From Seriola aureovittata (taxonomy: Eukaryota > Chordata > Actinopteri > Carangiformes > Carangidae): a stretch of DNA of 64,000 nt. The notes beneath the pieces were generated by a model, which was not told the DNA's origin, ran no database searches, and saw nothing but the letters and a program-made list of their open reading frames with translations. The stretch covers positions 13,430,552 to 13,494,551 of the forward strand of contig NC_079386.1 of assembly GCF_021018895.1 (NCBI RefSeq), in the 5' to 3' direction. Positions 50,641 to 63,828 of this stretch are shown one piece after another. A program made the position numbers and the translations under genes. Each line of letters starts with the position of its first letter. Within the stretch, counting starts at the first letter, position 1.

Positions 50641-52323
50641 TAAGAATGACTGTTAGTCGTAGCCCTAGTGGAGACATGTAGTAATAATTAATCCACTACA
50701 ATAGTAGTAGAAGTGCTCATGATAATAATAGGGTGCATTATAAATAGTAGCAGCACCAGTTGTTCAAGTGGAAAAGTCAGACCAAACAAGTTGTTTCCAT
50801 TCAGGGTGAACCACATAAACTCAGTTAATGAAGAGAGGCTATAAAGGTGAAAACAACGAACTGAATCAACTAAAACTTACTGACTGACCTCTATGGTAAT
50901 GAATAAAACTTAGCCCTGGGTGTGAACACATCAAATCCATGTAAACAAAGAGCCTCAGTCTACTCACTGTGACTCATTAAATCCACAAAACACAAAACAA
51001 CTAAAATTACATCAACCCTTCAGCCCACATGGGGTCCAGCACCTAAAACCTGCTTCCAGGGGGCAGAGCGGGCTGAAGGCTCTGCCGTGATCATTATGTA
51101 AGTATTAACCATTAAACACACAACATCTGTTTTCATTACATGCTAGCAGGGGGCGCAGTGTGGCGTGAGTACGTTTGTGGTTCACACACCTGCCTGAGAA
51201 AGAGGCTCAGTGTTGCACATTGTGGGAGTGCGCTGGACGAGGACAGACCTTTGAGACCATGTTTGGCTGCGTGAGTCATTTAGCACAGTGAGCGCTCTGT
51301 TTTCACCTCGACCAGCGGTGGCAGAGATGGACATGTGTAGCCGCTGCAGGCGTAAATACTTACACCGAAGATATGCAGATGTTTTCACAGTTACTGTATG
51401 AAAGCAGAGAAGAAGTATCAGAAAAATGCACTTAAAGAGTGAAAGATAAAAGTACTCATTATGCAAAAAAGTTATATTATAGGATTTTTTTAAACTGTTG
51501 CATAAACTCATCAGCACTTTATTGTTGCAGCTGGGAGAGGAAGCTCTCATTTAACAAAAAACTGTTGCCTGGTACTTTAATCTACAACAATTCATCATAG
51601 TTTTATAAGATTAACATGTTTTATATGTAAAATCTTCTGAGAAAAAATAACTTTAAAAAGTAGCATAGTAAGTACTAAAACTTTCAAATAAATGTTAATT
51701 AATAACTGAGTAAAAAGTACATTATTTAAGAGAAGTACTAAAATACAATATTTGAAGAAATGAACATAAAAATGACATTTCTTTCACACATATAAGTATT
51801 ATTTACCACTACTACTACCACAACACAATATCTACTACCACTGGTACTACTGCCACATCACTACTCCTGCCTCACTTATATAGTTCCTGTTCCTCTGCAT
51901 GAACACACCACTTTTAAAAAGGGTTGAATTGTGTTTTTATTTATTTCTGTAAAAACATAACGTCACAATTACACGACATCACACCTTTGAAAACCCTGTG
52001 GGAATGAACGCTGCGGCTCCACGACTGGGAGTGACTCTTCTGTTTGTCAGATGTACATAACTGTGTCTTTTAATAGACATGATTAATGCTCTGAGTTTAA
52101 AACTGATGCTCCTCTGTGTGTGTGACCACGAACACACAAGACAATATTTGGAAAAAGTGAAAATAAACACCCAACACTAAGAGCATGTTTCCTCACCAGC
52201 GTCTTACAGGAGGGGGTGTGACTGCAAACTCCCCTCTACCCCAAACCACAAGCACACATGGAAACCACTTCTCTTCGCGTTTGACAACTTTACTTACTCC
52301 TTCATGAATAAAAGTTACGAGGA

Positions 52324-52331
<8 letters not shown>

Positions 52332-52359
<28 letters not shown>

Positions 52360-52360
52360 C
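52332..52360. repeat. (CA)n microsatellite
   Basis: Fourteen CA units in f13a1 intron 1. Confidence 0.9.
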
Positions 52361-52656
52361 TCGCGTGTTTCCACTCTATCCACAGATGTAACGCAGATGA
52401 GTGTGAGAACTGCTCGCCCACTGTGCAGGAATGAAGAGCATGATGGGAACTTGGGAGCTATTAAAAACTGCATAAAACTGGTGTACAAACAAATCTTAGA
52501 CTTGACATCAAATGTTGTGTTATGTAATATGTTATATCAAATACTGTGAAAACAATGGAGAAATAATGTGTCCAATACTGCAATTAAAACATTGTTCTCC
52601 ATCCTCTCTCCTCTCCCAGACCTGCGAGGGATCATCCACCCTGAGCTATCACCACC

Positions 52657-52867
52657 ATGTCTGATCAAGATGCCTCCCCGACTCCCTCACCTGCCCCTCC
52701 TCCACCCACCGGACCCCCTCCCAAGGTGACGAACCGCGGCCGCTCCGCTGGTCCCATCGCCAGCTCCAACTCTGACTCCACGGACATCCCCGATTTCGAG
52801 TACTATGGTGCACCGCACCCGAGAGGAGTTCCCCCTCTGACTGGTGAGGGAGGAGTATTGTGGTGTG

Positions 52868-52903
<36 letters not shown>

Positions 52904-55900
52904 ACAGTAATTGTGTAATTATGTTTCAACAAACACATGCAATCAAATGCAAGTGGATGAAATTCCCCACGTGGGAAAGTCATTTTAAAATCATAAGGGT
53001 AAATAGTGTTACACAATAAACTCATGAATAAGAGCTTATCGTGTAACAGGCCTCCATATTTTATTTTTTTTACATAATGGAGAAAAAGTTGTTTGTCAAA
53101 AAAGCAGACGGATGTCACAGTGTGTCTTAGTTGGAGAAGATAAAGTCCTTTTTCCCAGCAATGACACAGGTTCCAGTTCTGTGAGTGACTGACACGTGAC
53201 TGACGTCCAAACTGGATAAACTCTGTTCACTTCCTGCAGCGTGTCGCTAAAACCACAGCCTGAGCTGCACACACACAGATATCCAGATGTGACGGGAACT
53301 TATGAATGCATTGTCCGTAATTACTGGAGTAAATCAGATTATCAGCAAATAACAACAAATAAAAACCTGACGGGTTTCTAATAAGTTCCACAGCTGCTGA
53401 CACTTCACCACTAAAAACACTTAGTTTCTCCATCACAAGGTGGAATTTAATCACTTAAATGATCAATTGTTGATATGAGAGAGATACTTGTGACATCAGA
53501 GGAATGTTCTGGCCTCTATATATTAGGGCAAAGGTTTAGCATAGCAGTGTATCATTAAGGTAGTGAAGCTCCTCAGGTAAAATATCATCAGGTAAAGTAT
53601 GTGAAGGATGAAAAATGATTTGTGCATAATGACATATTCACATCACTTCCAAAATCTGCTCTGTTGTTTTCTGCCTGCAAAGTTTTTTGAGACATCCTGT
53701 TCCTCTGGTCCCTTCGTCCCCTTCAGAGTTTCTCGACATCAGTAGCGTGGACATGATGCGGAGGCCCGACGAGAGCAACAAGCTGGAACACCACACCATG
53801 TTTTACAACTCCGACAATCTCATCGTCCGCAGAGCGCAAGAGTTCCAGGTCAAGATCACCTTCGACCGTCCCTACGACTCTGCGCGGGACAAGATTGCTT
53901 TGGAGTTTATCATCGGTGAGCGCAAGAACACTGTAGTGTTGATGTTTCTTTTACAATCTGCAGAAAATAATCTGACTCTTAATTCTGGATCACGTGTTCA
54001 GTTCAGTTCATGTGTTGAGAGATGGATAGACGCATGAAATGTCTGCAGGGCAAGTTTTATCTCTGAGAAATCTTCCCTTCTCTTTATCGTATTTGACAAT
54101 TGATGGAAGTTAGCTCCCATTCAGTAGTTCATATATCTATCTCTAAGTATGTTCTTACCACCATTTTAAGAAATATGTATTTTATTCTTGTCACAAGTGT
54201 TTTCACTCACTTAAATAAGCCATGGCTCGCTGTCCACCCAGGCTCCAGCCCCCAGTACAGCAAGGGCACCTACATCCCTGTCTTCCCCACGCAGGAGCGT
54301 CAGAGCTCCTGGGCGGGCCGCATCACACACAACTCGGGCAACGAGGTCACCATGGGGATCACTCCTGCGGCGAACTGCATTGTGGGGAAGTACCACATGT
54401 ACGTTGCCGTGGCGACTACTTACGGCATCCGCAGGACCAGGAAGGAGAAAAGCCGGGACCTCTACATCCTCTTCAACCCTTGGGCCCCGGGTCGGTTTCG
54501 GCCTCACAATCACAACTTTTGCGTCATTTATATTTGAACCATTGATACGCAACATGAAGTTTTGACTTTTGTCTCGGTTTTTCACGTTGGTAAACTTCCA
54601 CACGACCTGTTGTTTTTCCTCAGATGACGCCGTGTTTCTGGATGATGAGAGAGAGAGGGAGGAGTGTGTGATGACCGAGATGGGGATCATCTACCACGGC
54701 TCCTACGACGACATCGCTGAGAGAGACTGGAACTACGGACAGGTAGGAGGGAAAACACCAATCAACCACCCCGAAGACTCATTTACTGATTTTAAAATGT
54801 CTAATTCAACTGTTTTATCACCCCTAGTTTAACTATGGAGTCCTGGATGCCTGTCTGTACATCATGGACAGGTCTGAGATGCCCATCACCAACAGAGGAG
54901 ACCCCATCAAGGTGACCAGAAAGGCCTCAGCTATGGTAAGAAAATATTATAGACATCCTTTTAAAACACAGGAAACTGGGTTTTAGATTGATTGGATATG
55001 CAGTTAAATGTTGCATCAATACATAAAGAATATTATTGCACAATAAAATGTACAATGTCAATGTCTTAACTTAGTGTTTTCTTTCCATAAGACTCCACTT
55101 AAGCTGTGAAATGCTAATTCTTTAGCTTCCAGACTTCAGAGGGAAAGGCTTCTGGCATTTAAACGCATATAGGGTTATATGCTTATTTATTTTTATGACA
55201 TTATGATTTTCGATTGCAGTCAATATGAATATGCAGAAAGGCTTATGATGTCAGTAATGTGCTGTGCTGTGTTTCATCAGAACAATATGTCTCAAATCTG
55301 CTCTTTGCTGCACTCAGATGAACTCTCGGGATGACGATGGCGTGCTGGTGGGGAACTGGAGCGGCGACTACACCTACGGAGTGGCGCCCACTTCCTGGAC
55401 TGGCAGCACAGACATCCTGCTCACCTACGCCAGCAGCAAGATGCCCGTCTGCTACGCTCAGTGCTGGGTCTACGCCGCGGTCTTCAACACCTGTGAGATC
55501 TTGAATGGATCCAAATAAACTTAAAATTCACATTTTCCCCAATTAACGATTTTTGCTTTCTTGTGGGGGGACAATAAATTCACTTCCTCCTTTCATGAAG
55601 GATGGTTGTTGTAAATCTTAAGCTCCAGCACATAGGAAAGGAATAATAGAGGCACCTTTTCTCCACATTTACAGAATTTAACCAACTCTAGACATGGCTG
55701 ATACTTTGATATTTTGGGTCCCTTCACTCAGTTGAGAACCTGTGGCCAGTTTTCTTTTCTGTTCCGGTCTATCCACTATTTGATTTCTGTCTTTGCCACC
55801 GTGTCCTAGTCCTGCGTTGTCTGGGTATCCCATCCCGGGTCGTCACCAACTACTTCTCTGCCCATGACAACGACGGGAACCTGAAGACTGACATCATCCT

Positions 55901-56983
55901 GGAGGAGGGTGGCAGGATTGACCGCAAACTCACCAAAGACTCTATCTGGTACCACGCCGTCCCCGACATGTTAATTTCAATTTGTAATTTTTAAACTGCT
56001 GTTGGTACAAATGTCTGATCGATTAATGGTCTTTAATACGTTTAGTTACCACCAAAATTTGACTTCCCTAACAATCTGGTTCCTGACAAGGTGTTTTAAA
56101 AAATGGCGGGACGGTTCATGGCGTCAGTTTGCGATGAAATTTATTGAGCACATTCATGCTCCTCAGAGGATGAACCTTCCCATTTTGAAAATTTCCCTCT
56201 CGTGCCATTTCAGACCAAAAATCTCAAGATATCTCATAACCAATCACATTTGCTGGACACATTCAGTCTTCCACAGCTGAACTATGATTTTAATGACCCC
56301 ATGGCCTTTGCCATACAGCGCCAGGCTCAGGACAAAGCTAACGTGTTTAACCCCTGTGCTACTAAAGCTATAACAGTCACATCCACAATACAGGCTGTAG
56401 ACAATTTTAGGGGCATCTATTAGTAACACACAAGTTTAGATAATGATAATGATGACTTCCCTAATGATTGTAAAATAATGTTTGTCATTGTCAGGAACTA
56501 CCACTGCTGGAATGAGTGCTACATGACCAGGCCGGACCTCCCAGCTGGCTTTGGAGGCTGGCAGGTTGTGGATGCAACACCACAGGAGACCAGCGACGGT
56601 AAATAATAATAACATGAAATAGTTGCCAGCTTCATAATAACAACTTATGAAATGAATAAAATAATTTTCACTATATGCAATGCAAAGAATGGAGCATTGT
56701 TTTCTGTGTTTTCAGTCAGGATAAAACGTCAATATTTAATCTCTTCCTCCATTATCCATCAGGCATGTACAGATGTGGCCCTGCATCAGTCCAGGCCATC
56801 AAACATGGGCAGATATGCTTCCCCTTCGATGCCACCTTTGTGTTTGCTGAGGTGAATCTTTATTATTATTTCAGTGTAAATGTCAGTAAAAAAGTTTCTG
56901 TTGTTATTGTCTGCAGAGTCTAAATCTTGTTGTTCACACTGTACCTGTAGTTTTTCTTTGAGTTATTGTGGAGGCTCAATCTC

Positions 56984-57021
<38 letters not shown>

Positions 57022-58303
57022 CCGACAGGTCAACAGCGACGTGGTGTTTTATTCCCGGAGAAAAGACGGGACATTGGAGCCAGTCAAAGTGAACCGGACT
57101 CACGTAGGCCGCATGGTTCTGACCAAAACTCCTGGAGACCTGACCCGCCGTGAAATCACCGATCAGTACAAGTTCTCTGAAGGTTGGTGACGCCGTCCGA
57201 CGCAAATGGCAGTTTTCTCTGCTGCAGCCTCAGATTATGACTTACACAAACGCATGAATATATTTACACTGAAAACAGGAAAAAATGTGCAAACACACTC
57301 GTTTATTTCAATCATCCAATCCAGGCAGTACAGAGGAGCGCACCGTCCTGGAAAAAGCAGATGAGTATGGCTGCAATCGAGAGAAGTCCAACCCTCCCCT
57401 GGCTGACGTGGACCTGGTCGTGCCCACCCTGGAGGTCAGCGTGGGAGACGACTTTGAGCTGAGCGTGGAGTTCATCAACCGAAGCAACCAGCAGCGCACC
57501 GTGGACACCTACATCAGCGGGAATATGGTGTATTACACCGGAGTCACCAGGTCTGAGTTCCTGTTCAGGGATCCCACCGTGGAGATTGACCCCAACCAAA
57601 GTGAGTGTTTATTTATTTACTTTTGTCTTGATCGAATAAAACTCTGCTCCGGATCATAAATATTGTGGATTTAAAAGAAAAAAAACAAAAACACATGCAA
57701 TTAAAAGAAAGAAGAAATTGCAGGATTGTATTTTTTCACTCTGCAGCTGTGAAGGAGTTGGTGGCCGTCAAGTCATCAAGCTACATGAGGCATCTGGTGG
57801 AACAGGCCAACCTCCACTTCATTGTCACTGGGAAGGTTAAGGAGACCGGCCAGATCATCTCCACCATGAAAATCATCACCCTACACAATCCCAAAATCCT
57901 TCTTGAGGTCTGAAATAACGCTCGCTGTCATTGTAAAACTTTCAACACAAATCAATCCATTTCGTCTGTTTGTACACACCCTACACGACATACGACAACT
58001 TTGTTCAAAAGTGTCTATTATCTACAGTCCAATCGCACAGATCCGGCGATCCAAGGACTTCACTTCAGTTTATGAACGCAATATCTCGTGGGTTGAATTT
58101 GTGAAGTTGTTCGTATAATGAACGTCCCGTGTGAACTTCAGGTGTCCGGTGTAGGCAGAGTGAACGAAGAGATGATGGCGAGTGTGCAGTTCACAAACCC
58201 CTTCACCTTCAGCCTGGAGGGCGTCTACATTCGCATGGAAGGACCTGGGATCATGGCGCCCAAGTCCAAATACTACAGGTGAGCTCAGCACAGAAGAAAT
58301 AGG

Positions 58304-58365
<62 letters not shown>

Positions 58366-59217
58366 AAACTCAAGATGGTGCCCTTGTCATAGCTGACACA
58401 AACCTTCAGCTGAAGTGAAAATCGCTCGTTTTCATTTAAAAGCACCATTTTTCATAATGTTGCAGCGTTCATTCATCTGTTCACGTCTGTGTGTAGGTTG
58501 TGTAGCACAAAAGTCTCATGATGGCCTGTAGATATTTTGCCAAATTTGCATTATAAAAGAAATCCATTACCTGAACTGAACTCCTGTTTTGATATTTAAA
58601 TTACATAAAAAAAATAAAAAAAAAACTGTATTTCTTTATGTAAGTTGTGGAACAGATTCTTTTTATGCATGTCAATTTTCTTTCCTGAATATGCCCCAAA
58701 GAAGAAAAGGGCGTAATAATGGTACAAAATACATGCTTCACTTATACATAACCAATGTATCGTTCATGTTGATTTAATGAATGAATTCCATCTTTATATT
58801 ATTATTATAAGAAATGTTCTGTTAAATGGGCTAGAAATCCTATTTTCTATGTAACTAAATCTAACTAATTTGTTGGTATATAAATGAATATATGAAGTAA
58901 CTGGGAAGTAATGAGTCATGCATTACTAAAGCATTATTTACACCTGTGTTTTGTGCCTTTATTGCATAATGTTACTGCTTCTTGATTCTATATTTCTGAC
59001 TTGTTTGACCATCCTTTAACAGGCAAAAACCAGCCCTGTCCTGTCGGTATCTAACTCTAACCCTTCTGTTTTCAGGATGATCCCAGGAGGCTCCTCTCTG
59101 ACCTGGACCGAGTTTTTCACCCCGCAGAGGGTCGGTACCACCAGGATGATCGCTACTCTGGACTGTCCTGATCTCAGGCAGGTGTACGGCCAGGCCACTG
59201 TCACCATCAAGCCCTGA
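52657..59217 (+). CDS. f13a1: Coagulation factor XIII A chain (plasma transglutaminase), complete
   Basis: Fourteen coding exons: 52657-52843, 53727-53915, 54242-54490, 54624-54742, 54828-54935, 55318-55492, 55810-55948, 56495-56598, 56763-56851, 57029-57182, 57325-57600, 57747-57907, 58142-58278, 59076-59217 (2,229 nt, 742 aa; human FXIII-A is 732). The enzyme cross-links fibrin via Gln-Lys isopeptide bonds. The catalytic triad is Cys333 (AQCWVYA), His392 (NYHCWNE) and Asp415 (VDATPQE); the Cys-His and His-Asp spacings of 59 and 23 equal the human ones. A thrombin-type site HPR56-GVP ends a 56-residue Pro/Ser-rich activation peptide, longer than the human 37. The beta-sandwich, core ([18 protein letters not shown]) and two C-terminal barrels are all present. 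No signal peptide is seen, as in mammalian FXIII-A. FXIII-A is preferred over tgm1 because of the activation site and core residues. Two donors (GTCGGT at 54491, GTACCA at 55949) are weak, but phase and protein fit. Confidence 0.96.
52868..52902. repeat. (GT)n microsatellite
   Basis: Lies 25 bases after the donor of the first coding exon of f13a1. Confidence 0.9.
56978..57020. repeat. (CT)n tract forming the f13a1 intron polypyrimidine tract
   Basis: About 20 CT units immediately precede the acceptor CCGACAG at 57028, so the microsatellite itself serves as the polypyrimidine tract. Confidence 0.85.
58302..58364. repeat. (GT)n microsatellite
   Basis: About 30 GT units at the start of the last f13a1 intron (58279-59075), 24 bases after the donor. 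Confidence 0.95.
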
Positions 59218-60177
59218 GGATCACCACAGGATGCTCTACTTCATTTAACTCAGTTACACTTCAGCACAAATATAGGCCTATAACATAGTTATGTAGCTGT
59301 AGGTTTACAACAGGTATAGCTTCAGCACTTATAACAACGGTTATAGTTTTAAAATACTCTGCAGAGGTAGTACTCATAACAATTGCATGTGCATTAAGAT
59401 CTTTCCAAAAAAACAAAAAAAGATTTTCGTAACCTATTAAACACAAGAAAGCTATGAGATTTTTTTACAATCAAGTAAGAAAAGTTTCACAAACAGTGTT
59501 ATCTCACATTGTTTTTTGTTCCAAAAATCGTAAGTATTTTTAGCTCAAAAGTATACAAATACACAAGTATCTCTATTTTCAAGCTGCAGTAATGCATTTC
59601 CAGCCACTAGGGGGCAGTATTAGCGACAGAGCAACATTACCACTGGATTTGTTTTGTTTTCTTCGTGAATTTTAGCCCACTTACCTTATCTTTTCGACTA
59701 AGTTTAAAAATAAGAATGTCCGGCTCTTTAGCTGATGGATGATTGATTATGTTTTCTCTCTCCGTCTGCCATTTGGCACCGGGCAGGCAGCTTTATCAGA
59801 GCCGGGTTTTCTAAGAAAGGCTTTCTGACACTGCTAGAAACATGGTTGACAAGGTCAGTGACATAAAACTAAACAGTAAATGTGCCATAAAATCAAAACA
59901 ATGAGCTAAAAGATGCTCAGATGAGCTTCAGAGTTGGGTGATAATTCTCTGTGATTATGAGCGATCCCTTTGATCTTTCAATTAATTTACCAAATAGTGA
60001 TTTTTGCAGCTTTAACTTTACCAATTCAACACTTTTCAAAATTTACCCCCACTTTTCACATCGATTAAATTCAAATATCAACATGTCTATTCGAGTGAAG
60101 TCTTCCTCTTCATATGAAGCTATAAAATCAGTCTCTTCTCTTCTTCTCTGTACAAGAACAAACACAAATATCAACCA

Positions 60178-60183
60178 AATAAA
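60178..60183 (+). terminator. Candidate polyadenylation signal of f13a1
   Basis: AATAAA about 960 bases after the stop, followed by a TTGT-containing stretch. It would give a 3' UTR of about 1 kb that ends 430 bases before the stop of the convergent parp gene. Confidence 0.45.
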
Positions 60184-60407
60184 AGATTAACAACAGCAGA
60201 CTTATGTGACTTGTTCCCTGTAACTGTGCATGTATGTGAGTCAGTGATGAGACTTCATCTTGACATTTTTATTTTATTAGAAGCAAACTATTAAACTTTA
60301 CAGCAGCACCATCAATGATTTAACATCAGTGAACCTGAAGTGAGGAACCTTTGTCTCCCCCTTTTGGCAGTGAGAGTAATTACACTTATAAATAGCAAGA
60401 TAGATAC

Positions 60408-60413
60408 TTTATT
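60408..60413 (-). terminator. Candidate polyadenylation signal of the parp14-like gene
   Basis: TTTATT on the plus strand (AATAAA on minus), within a CTTTATTTATT context, about 205 bases downstream of the minus-strand stop at 60617. Confidence 0.5.
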
Positions 60414-60616
60414 TATTCCCTGAATTGACCAAATATTTACATGTTTTTTCTTTAATTTATCCTTTATATTAGGCCTTACATATTTCATTTGGATTCTTCT
60501 TACTCTCCGAACAGTCTTACTTATAACTATAACGCTATATACGTCAACATCTCTTTTACTTTATTCTTAAGAATTTCTCTACACCCATGAGCTTGCACAT
60601 AAACTTTCCCTGACAG

Positions 60617-63600
60617 TCACTTGAAGGTGATGAGGTATTCCGGGTACGCTTGGCTATCGTGAAACACGACATACATGCTGGGGTTGTTTATTTTATCCAC
60701 CACGCTGTCGTAGCGGTCGTGTGGCTGCTGGTCGTTGAGAGGCGGCGGCACCTTCATGCCTGCTTGGCCCGCGGTGTAGACGCCAGTCAGGACTCGAGCC
60801 ACGAACATTAACTGAGAGCCGTCAGCAGCCGGCTTGGAGTAGGTGGGGTGGGCTGAGTAGCTGGCATTTACGGCAAAGTAGGTCCCATGTCCAAACGCAG
60901 TTGCTGGGAATGAGAGAGACGAGGCAATAAACAAGAAGAACCCCAATACGGACATGATTAGGGAAATGGTCACTGTTATAAATAAATAAAAATCTGGGAT
61001 TATTAGTACTTTCAAACACCTTAAGGGAATACTGTTCAGGAAAATGAAAACATGCATCATTTAAACATTTAAACTAAATAGCAGTGCTTGTTGCTCATCA
61101 TTTTTCTGATAAAGACAGTCCGGATAAAGGGAAATGAAAGTGGAGGAGAAAAAGTGGTAAAGTGAGGAATGCAGCACGAAGCATATTTTTCAAAGTAGTG
61201 ATCCAACAGTTTTCACAGAAATAAATGCCAGTGTAGTTGCTTTCAATCAGGCCTCTATAGCTACGACCTTAGAAACACTGAGGTTGTCAATCCAGATGAA
61301 AACAAACACCCAAAATAGATCAACCCAAGACGACAGTAAGCAGCCACAGTCTGCAGATGTCACTGTTGCATTATTTTTCTGGGCCACATCCTTCACGGCA
61401 GATCATTACCATTTTGTCCAGCAAAGCTCCTGTTGAATCCGGTCTTCATGATGGAGTCACAGTTGTCCTGGGTCGTCCCGTGGTACAGAAGCTTTTCACC
61501 TGCGCCCTTATGTGTGTTCTTATCAGAAATCTGCTTCTTCTTCACTTCGTAGCCCCGACGCAGATGGACATTCTGCAAACGCTCGATCTGATCAGAAAGA
61601 AGAAAAGAATGAGCTGACAAAATTACCTTGGAAGGATTTAAATATCATATGAAATAAAGAAGCATTTGTTACATGTCAAGGTCAGATTTACTGCAGTTAT
61701 AATACACTTTAGATACAAAAAAAACAATTAATCTACATGAAAGTTATTAAGCTATTACAGATATAAGGTACTGCACACACTGCAGTCCTGAAGTAAGAAT
61801 ATATTTGTGTAAAAAGAAATGGAAGGAGACCTAGTGCCTTTTGTGTCTACAGACAATCAAAACTGTCAACTCTGTTATCTCCAGGGAGAACCACCTACCT
61901 TTATTACGGCCATGGGGACAGTTCGTTTGAACGTCTCCTTCACTGTCTGGTACTCTGCAGAGGAAGGCTGAAGTGCAACCACCTTATTATTCTCCCCAGC
62001 AGCCATGTTGTCCCAGTACAGAGGGAGGGTGAAGTCTGAAAATGTTAGAGGAGAAAATTAATAGAAAATGACAGATGTTGCATTTGCAAAAATAAATTGC
62101 AATAACAGCAGCTTGTTTCTTCATATTTGAGATTAAGCAGAGTATGTTTTTTACTTTACAAGTCAAGTAGAAACCAACATGGATGCCTCTGAAGGCCCAG
62201 AAAAAGTGCTTGAAAAAAATTACAATTTGAACATTTGCATGAAAATTGAACAAATTCAGTTTGCGATTGAAATTTGGGGTGAGATTTTTCATTTAAAATA
62301 AATTGTTTGAGTGACTTTTAGTGTTTAAAAGTTAACTGTTTTCTTGCATTTACAGTTACTGTCATCTCTTATAATGACGTATGTGATTCAATGAAAAATA
62401 TCTTCACCACAAAATGTTTGTTTTTGTTATGATTTAATACGAAATCATTTTCATATAAAAGCAATCGTCTCACCTGACGGATTCTCAAGTCGTTTTAGCT
62501 TCGCCACCTGTCCAGTTCCTCGTCTTGTGGCTTCCATCCTCTGCAGATCCACAGTCCACAGAGTTCTCTGTGCGTCCAAAATCCCTGATGCTAAATCACT
62601 CGTTTCCAGGTTGTGATTGGCTGTTTTGGGGAGTCGTTCCCAGTTGCCATTACGTCCCAGGATGCACCAAGACACACGGGTGTACAGATCATCCTCCTCT
62701 CTGAATCTCATCTCTCTCCTGAGGCTGCCGTGCAGTGACGCATTGATCATCTGCATCACCTCGTTGACCCCATCTTTTAGCCCGCTCACAATTAAGCTGC
62801 CCTGGCCAGACTGGTCCGTCTGCATGTACAGTCCCTTGGTCTCCACCAGCTGCTTCAGATCCTTAATGTCATCGTCGGTGAGGCCTTCCAGCTGCTCCTT
62901 TGTGAAGGTTTGTGTGGAGCACTGAGCCTGATACAGATCCTTCACCTTTGTCATGGCACTGTTGACATCCTGTTTGCAAAGACCCAGGAACAGGAAGGCA
63001 GACTTGTGGTTCGTGAAGCTGGTGTGGAGGATGCTGAGGTCTGCGTTCACAGACCTCGGTGGCTGTTGTTGTTGTTGTACATGAGGCAGCTGAGGTACTG
63101 GCACTGCAAGACGGGTCAAATCAAAACGATCAGCGAAAATACTTAACAAAAGAAGAGAATTCAGGTTTTCTAAACAACCACAAAAGAAGAAGGATGTTTG
63201 TGAAACTTCCTGTCACCTCTGTTGAATAAAGTAGTGGGGTACTTCTGCAATGCCTCCTCTTTGAACTCCAAGAAGACATTGATCTTAAACAGGATGAGGC
63301 GGATGTCAGTGAGACAGAGGAAGGGAATGGTCGATGTGGCAGTTTTGACTCCTTTGAGGATGGCATCTGCCACGACGCCAGGGTCCAGCCCACCAGCTCC
63401 TGCACGAAGAGGTTGATTTTATTTTTTACTGGCAGAATTAAAACTGACACTGAACTGAAAAACAATGAGACAATACTAATTGTCTAACGCAAAACTTACC
63501 AGCGTTGATCGCAGGAATGGCCACAGATTTGTATCCAAAGGATTCACAAAGTTGGATGATGCGACACACCAACTGTTCAGTGACGCCTGCATCTCTTTGT

Positions 63601-63828
63601 CCGCACACGTGCAAAATGGATTTACAAGGGAATGATCCAGACTGAGTTTCGAACACCTCACCACTTTTCACGTTTGCTGCACCCAACAAAACAGAGGCAA
63701 CATGAGTACGAAGCTGTTAAATGCGTGTTGTTGTCGCTGAAAATTTCTACCTGATCTTTTCTCACCTGTTCTCAGTTGAGCCTCCACCGCTGATCCAGCT
63801 ACAGTCAAGATGTCTTTGCACACGCCAT
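60617..63828 (-). CDS. PARP14-like mono-ADP-ribosyltransferase, C-terminal part (5' partial)
   Basis: Seven minus-strand exons join in phase: 63828-63766, 63676-63500, 63399-63217, 63103-62474, 62035-61899, 61587-61410, 60903-60617 (551 codons including TGA). Order of domains: the second half of a macro domain (GVCKDILTVAGSAVEAQL, FPCKSILHVCG, VAIPAINAGAGGLDPG); a linker with Gln repeats and a KH-like region (DDIKDLKQLVETKGLYMQ); a WWE-type domain (WCILGRNGNWERL ... VDLQRMEATRRGTGQVAKLK); and the ART catalytic domain (EKLLYHGTTQDNCDSI, GFNRSFAGQN, HGTYFAVNASYSA, RVLTGVYTAG, AYPEYLITFK). The residue at the PARP1 Glu988 position is Met (PSMYVVF), so the triad reads His-Tyr-Met and mono-ADP-ribosylation is expected. 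PARP14 relatives are interferon-responsive antiviral and signalling factors; that role is inferred. The upstream macro and RNA-binding domains lie beyond the right edge. The gene lies tail-to-tail with f13a1. Parp15- or parp9-like naming is possible. Confidence 0.9.

Noticed and set aside
54222..54690. Overlapping open frames on both strands at f13a1 exon 4
   Set aside because: They are out-of-frame shadows of a GC-rich exon. The transglutaminase frame explains the sequence fully.
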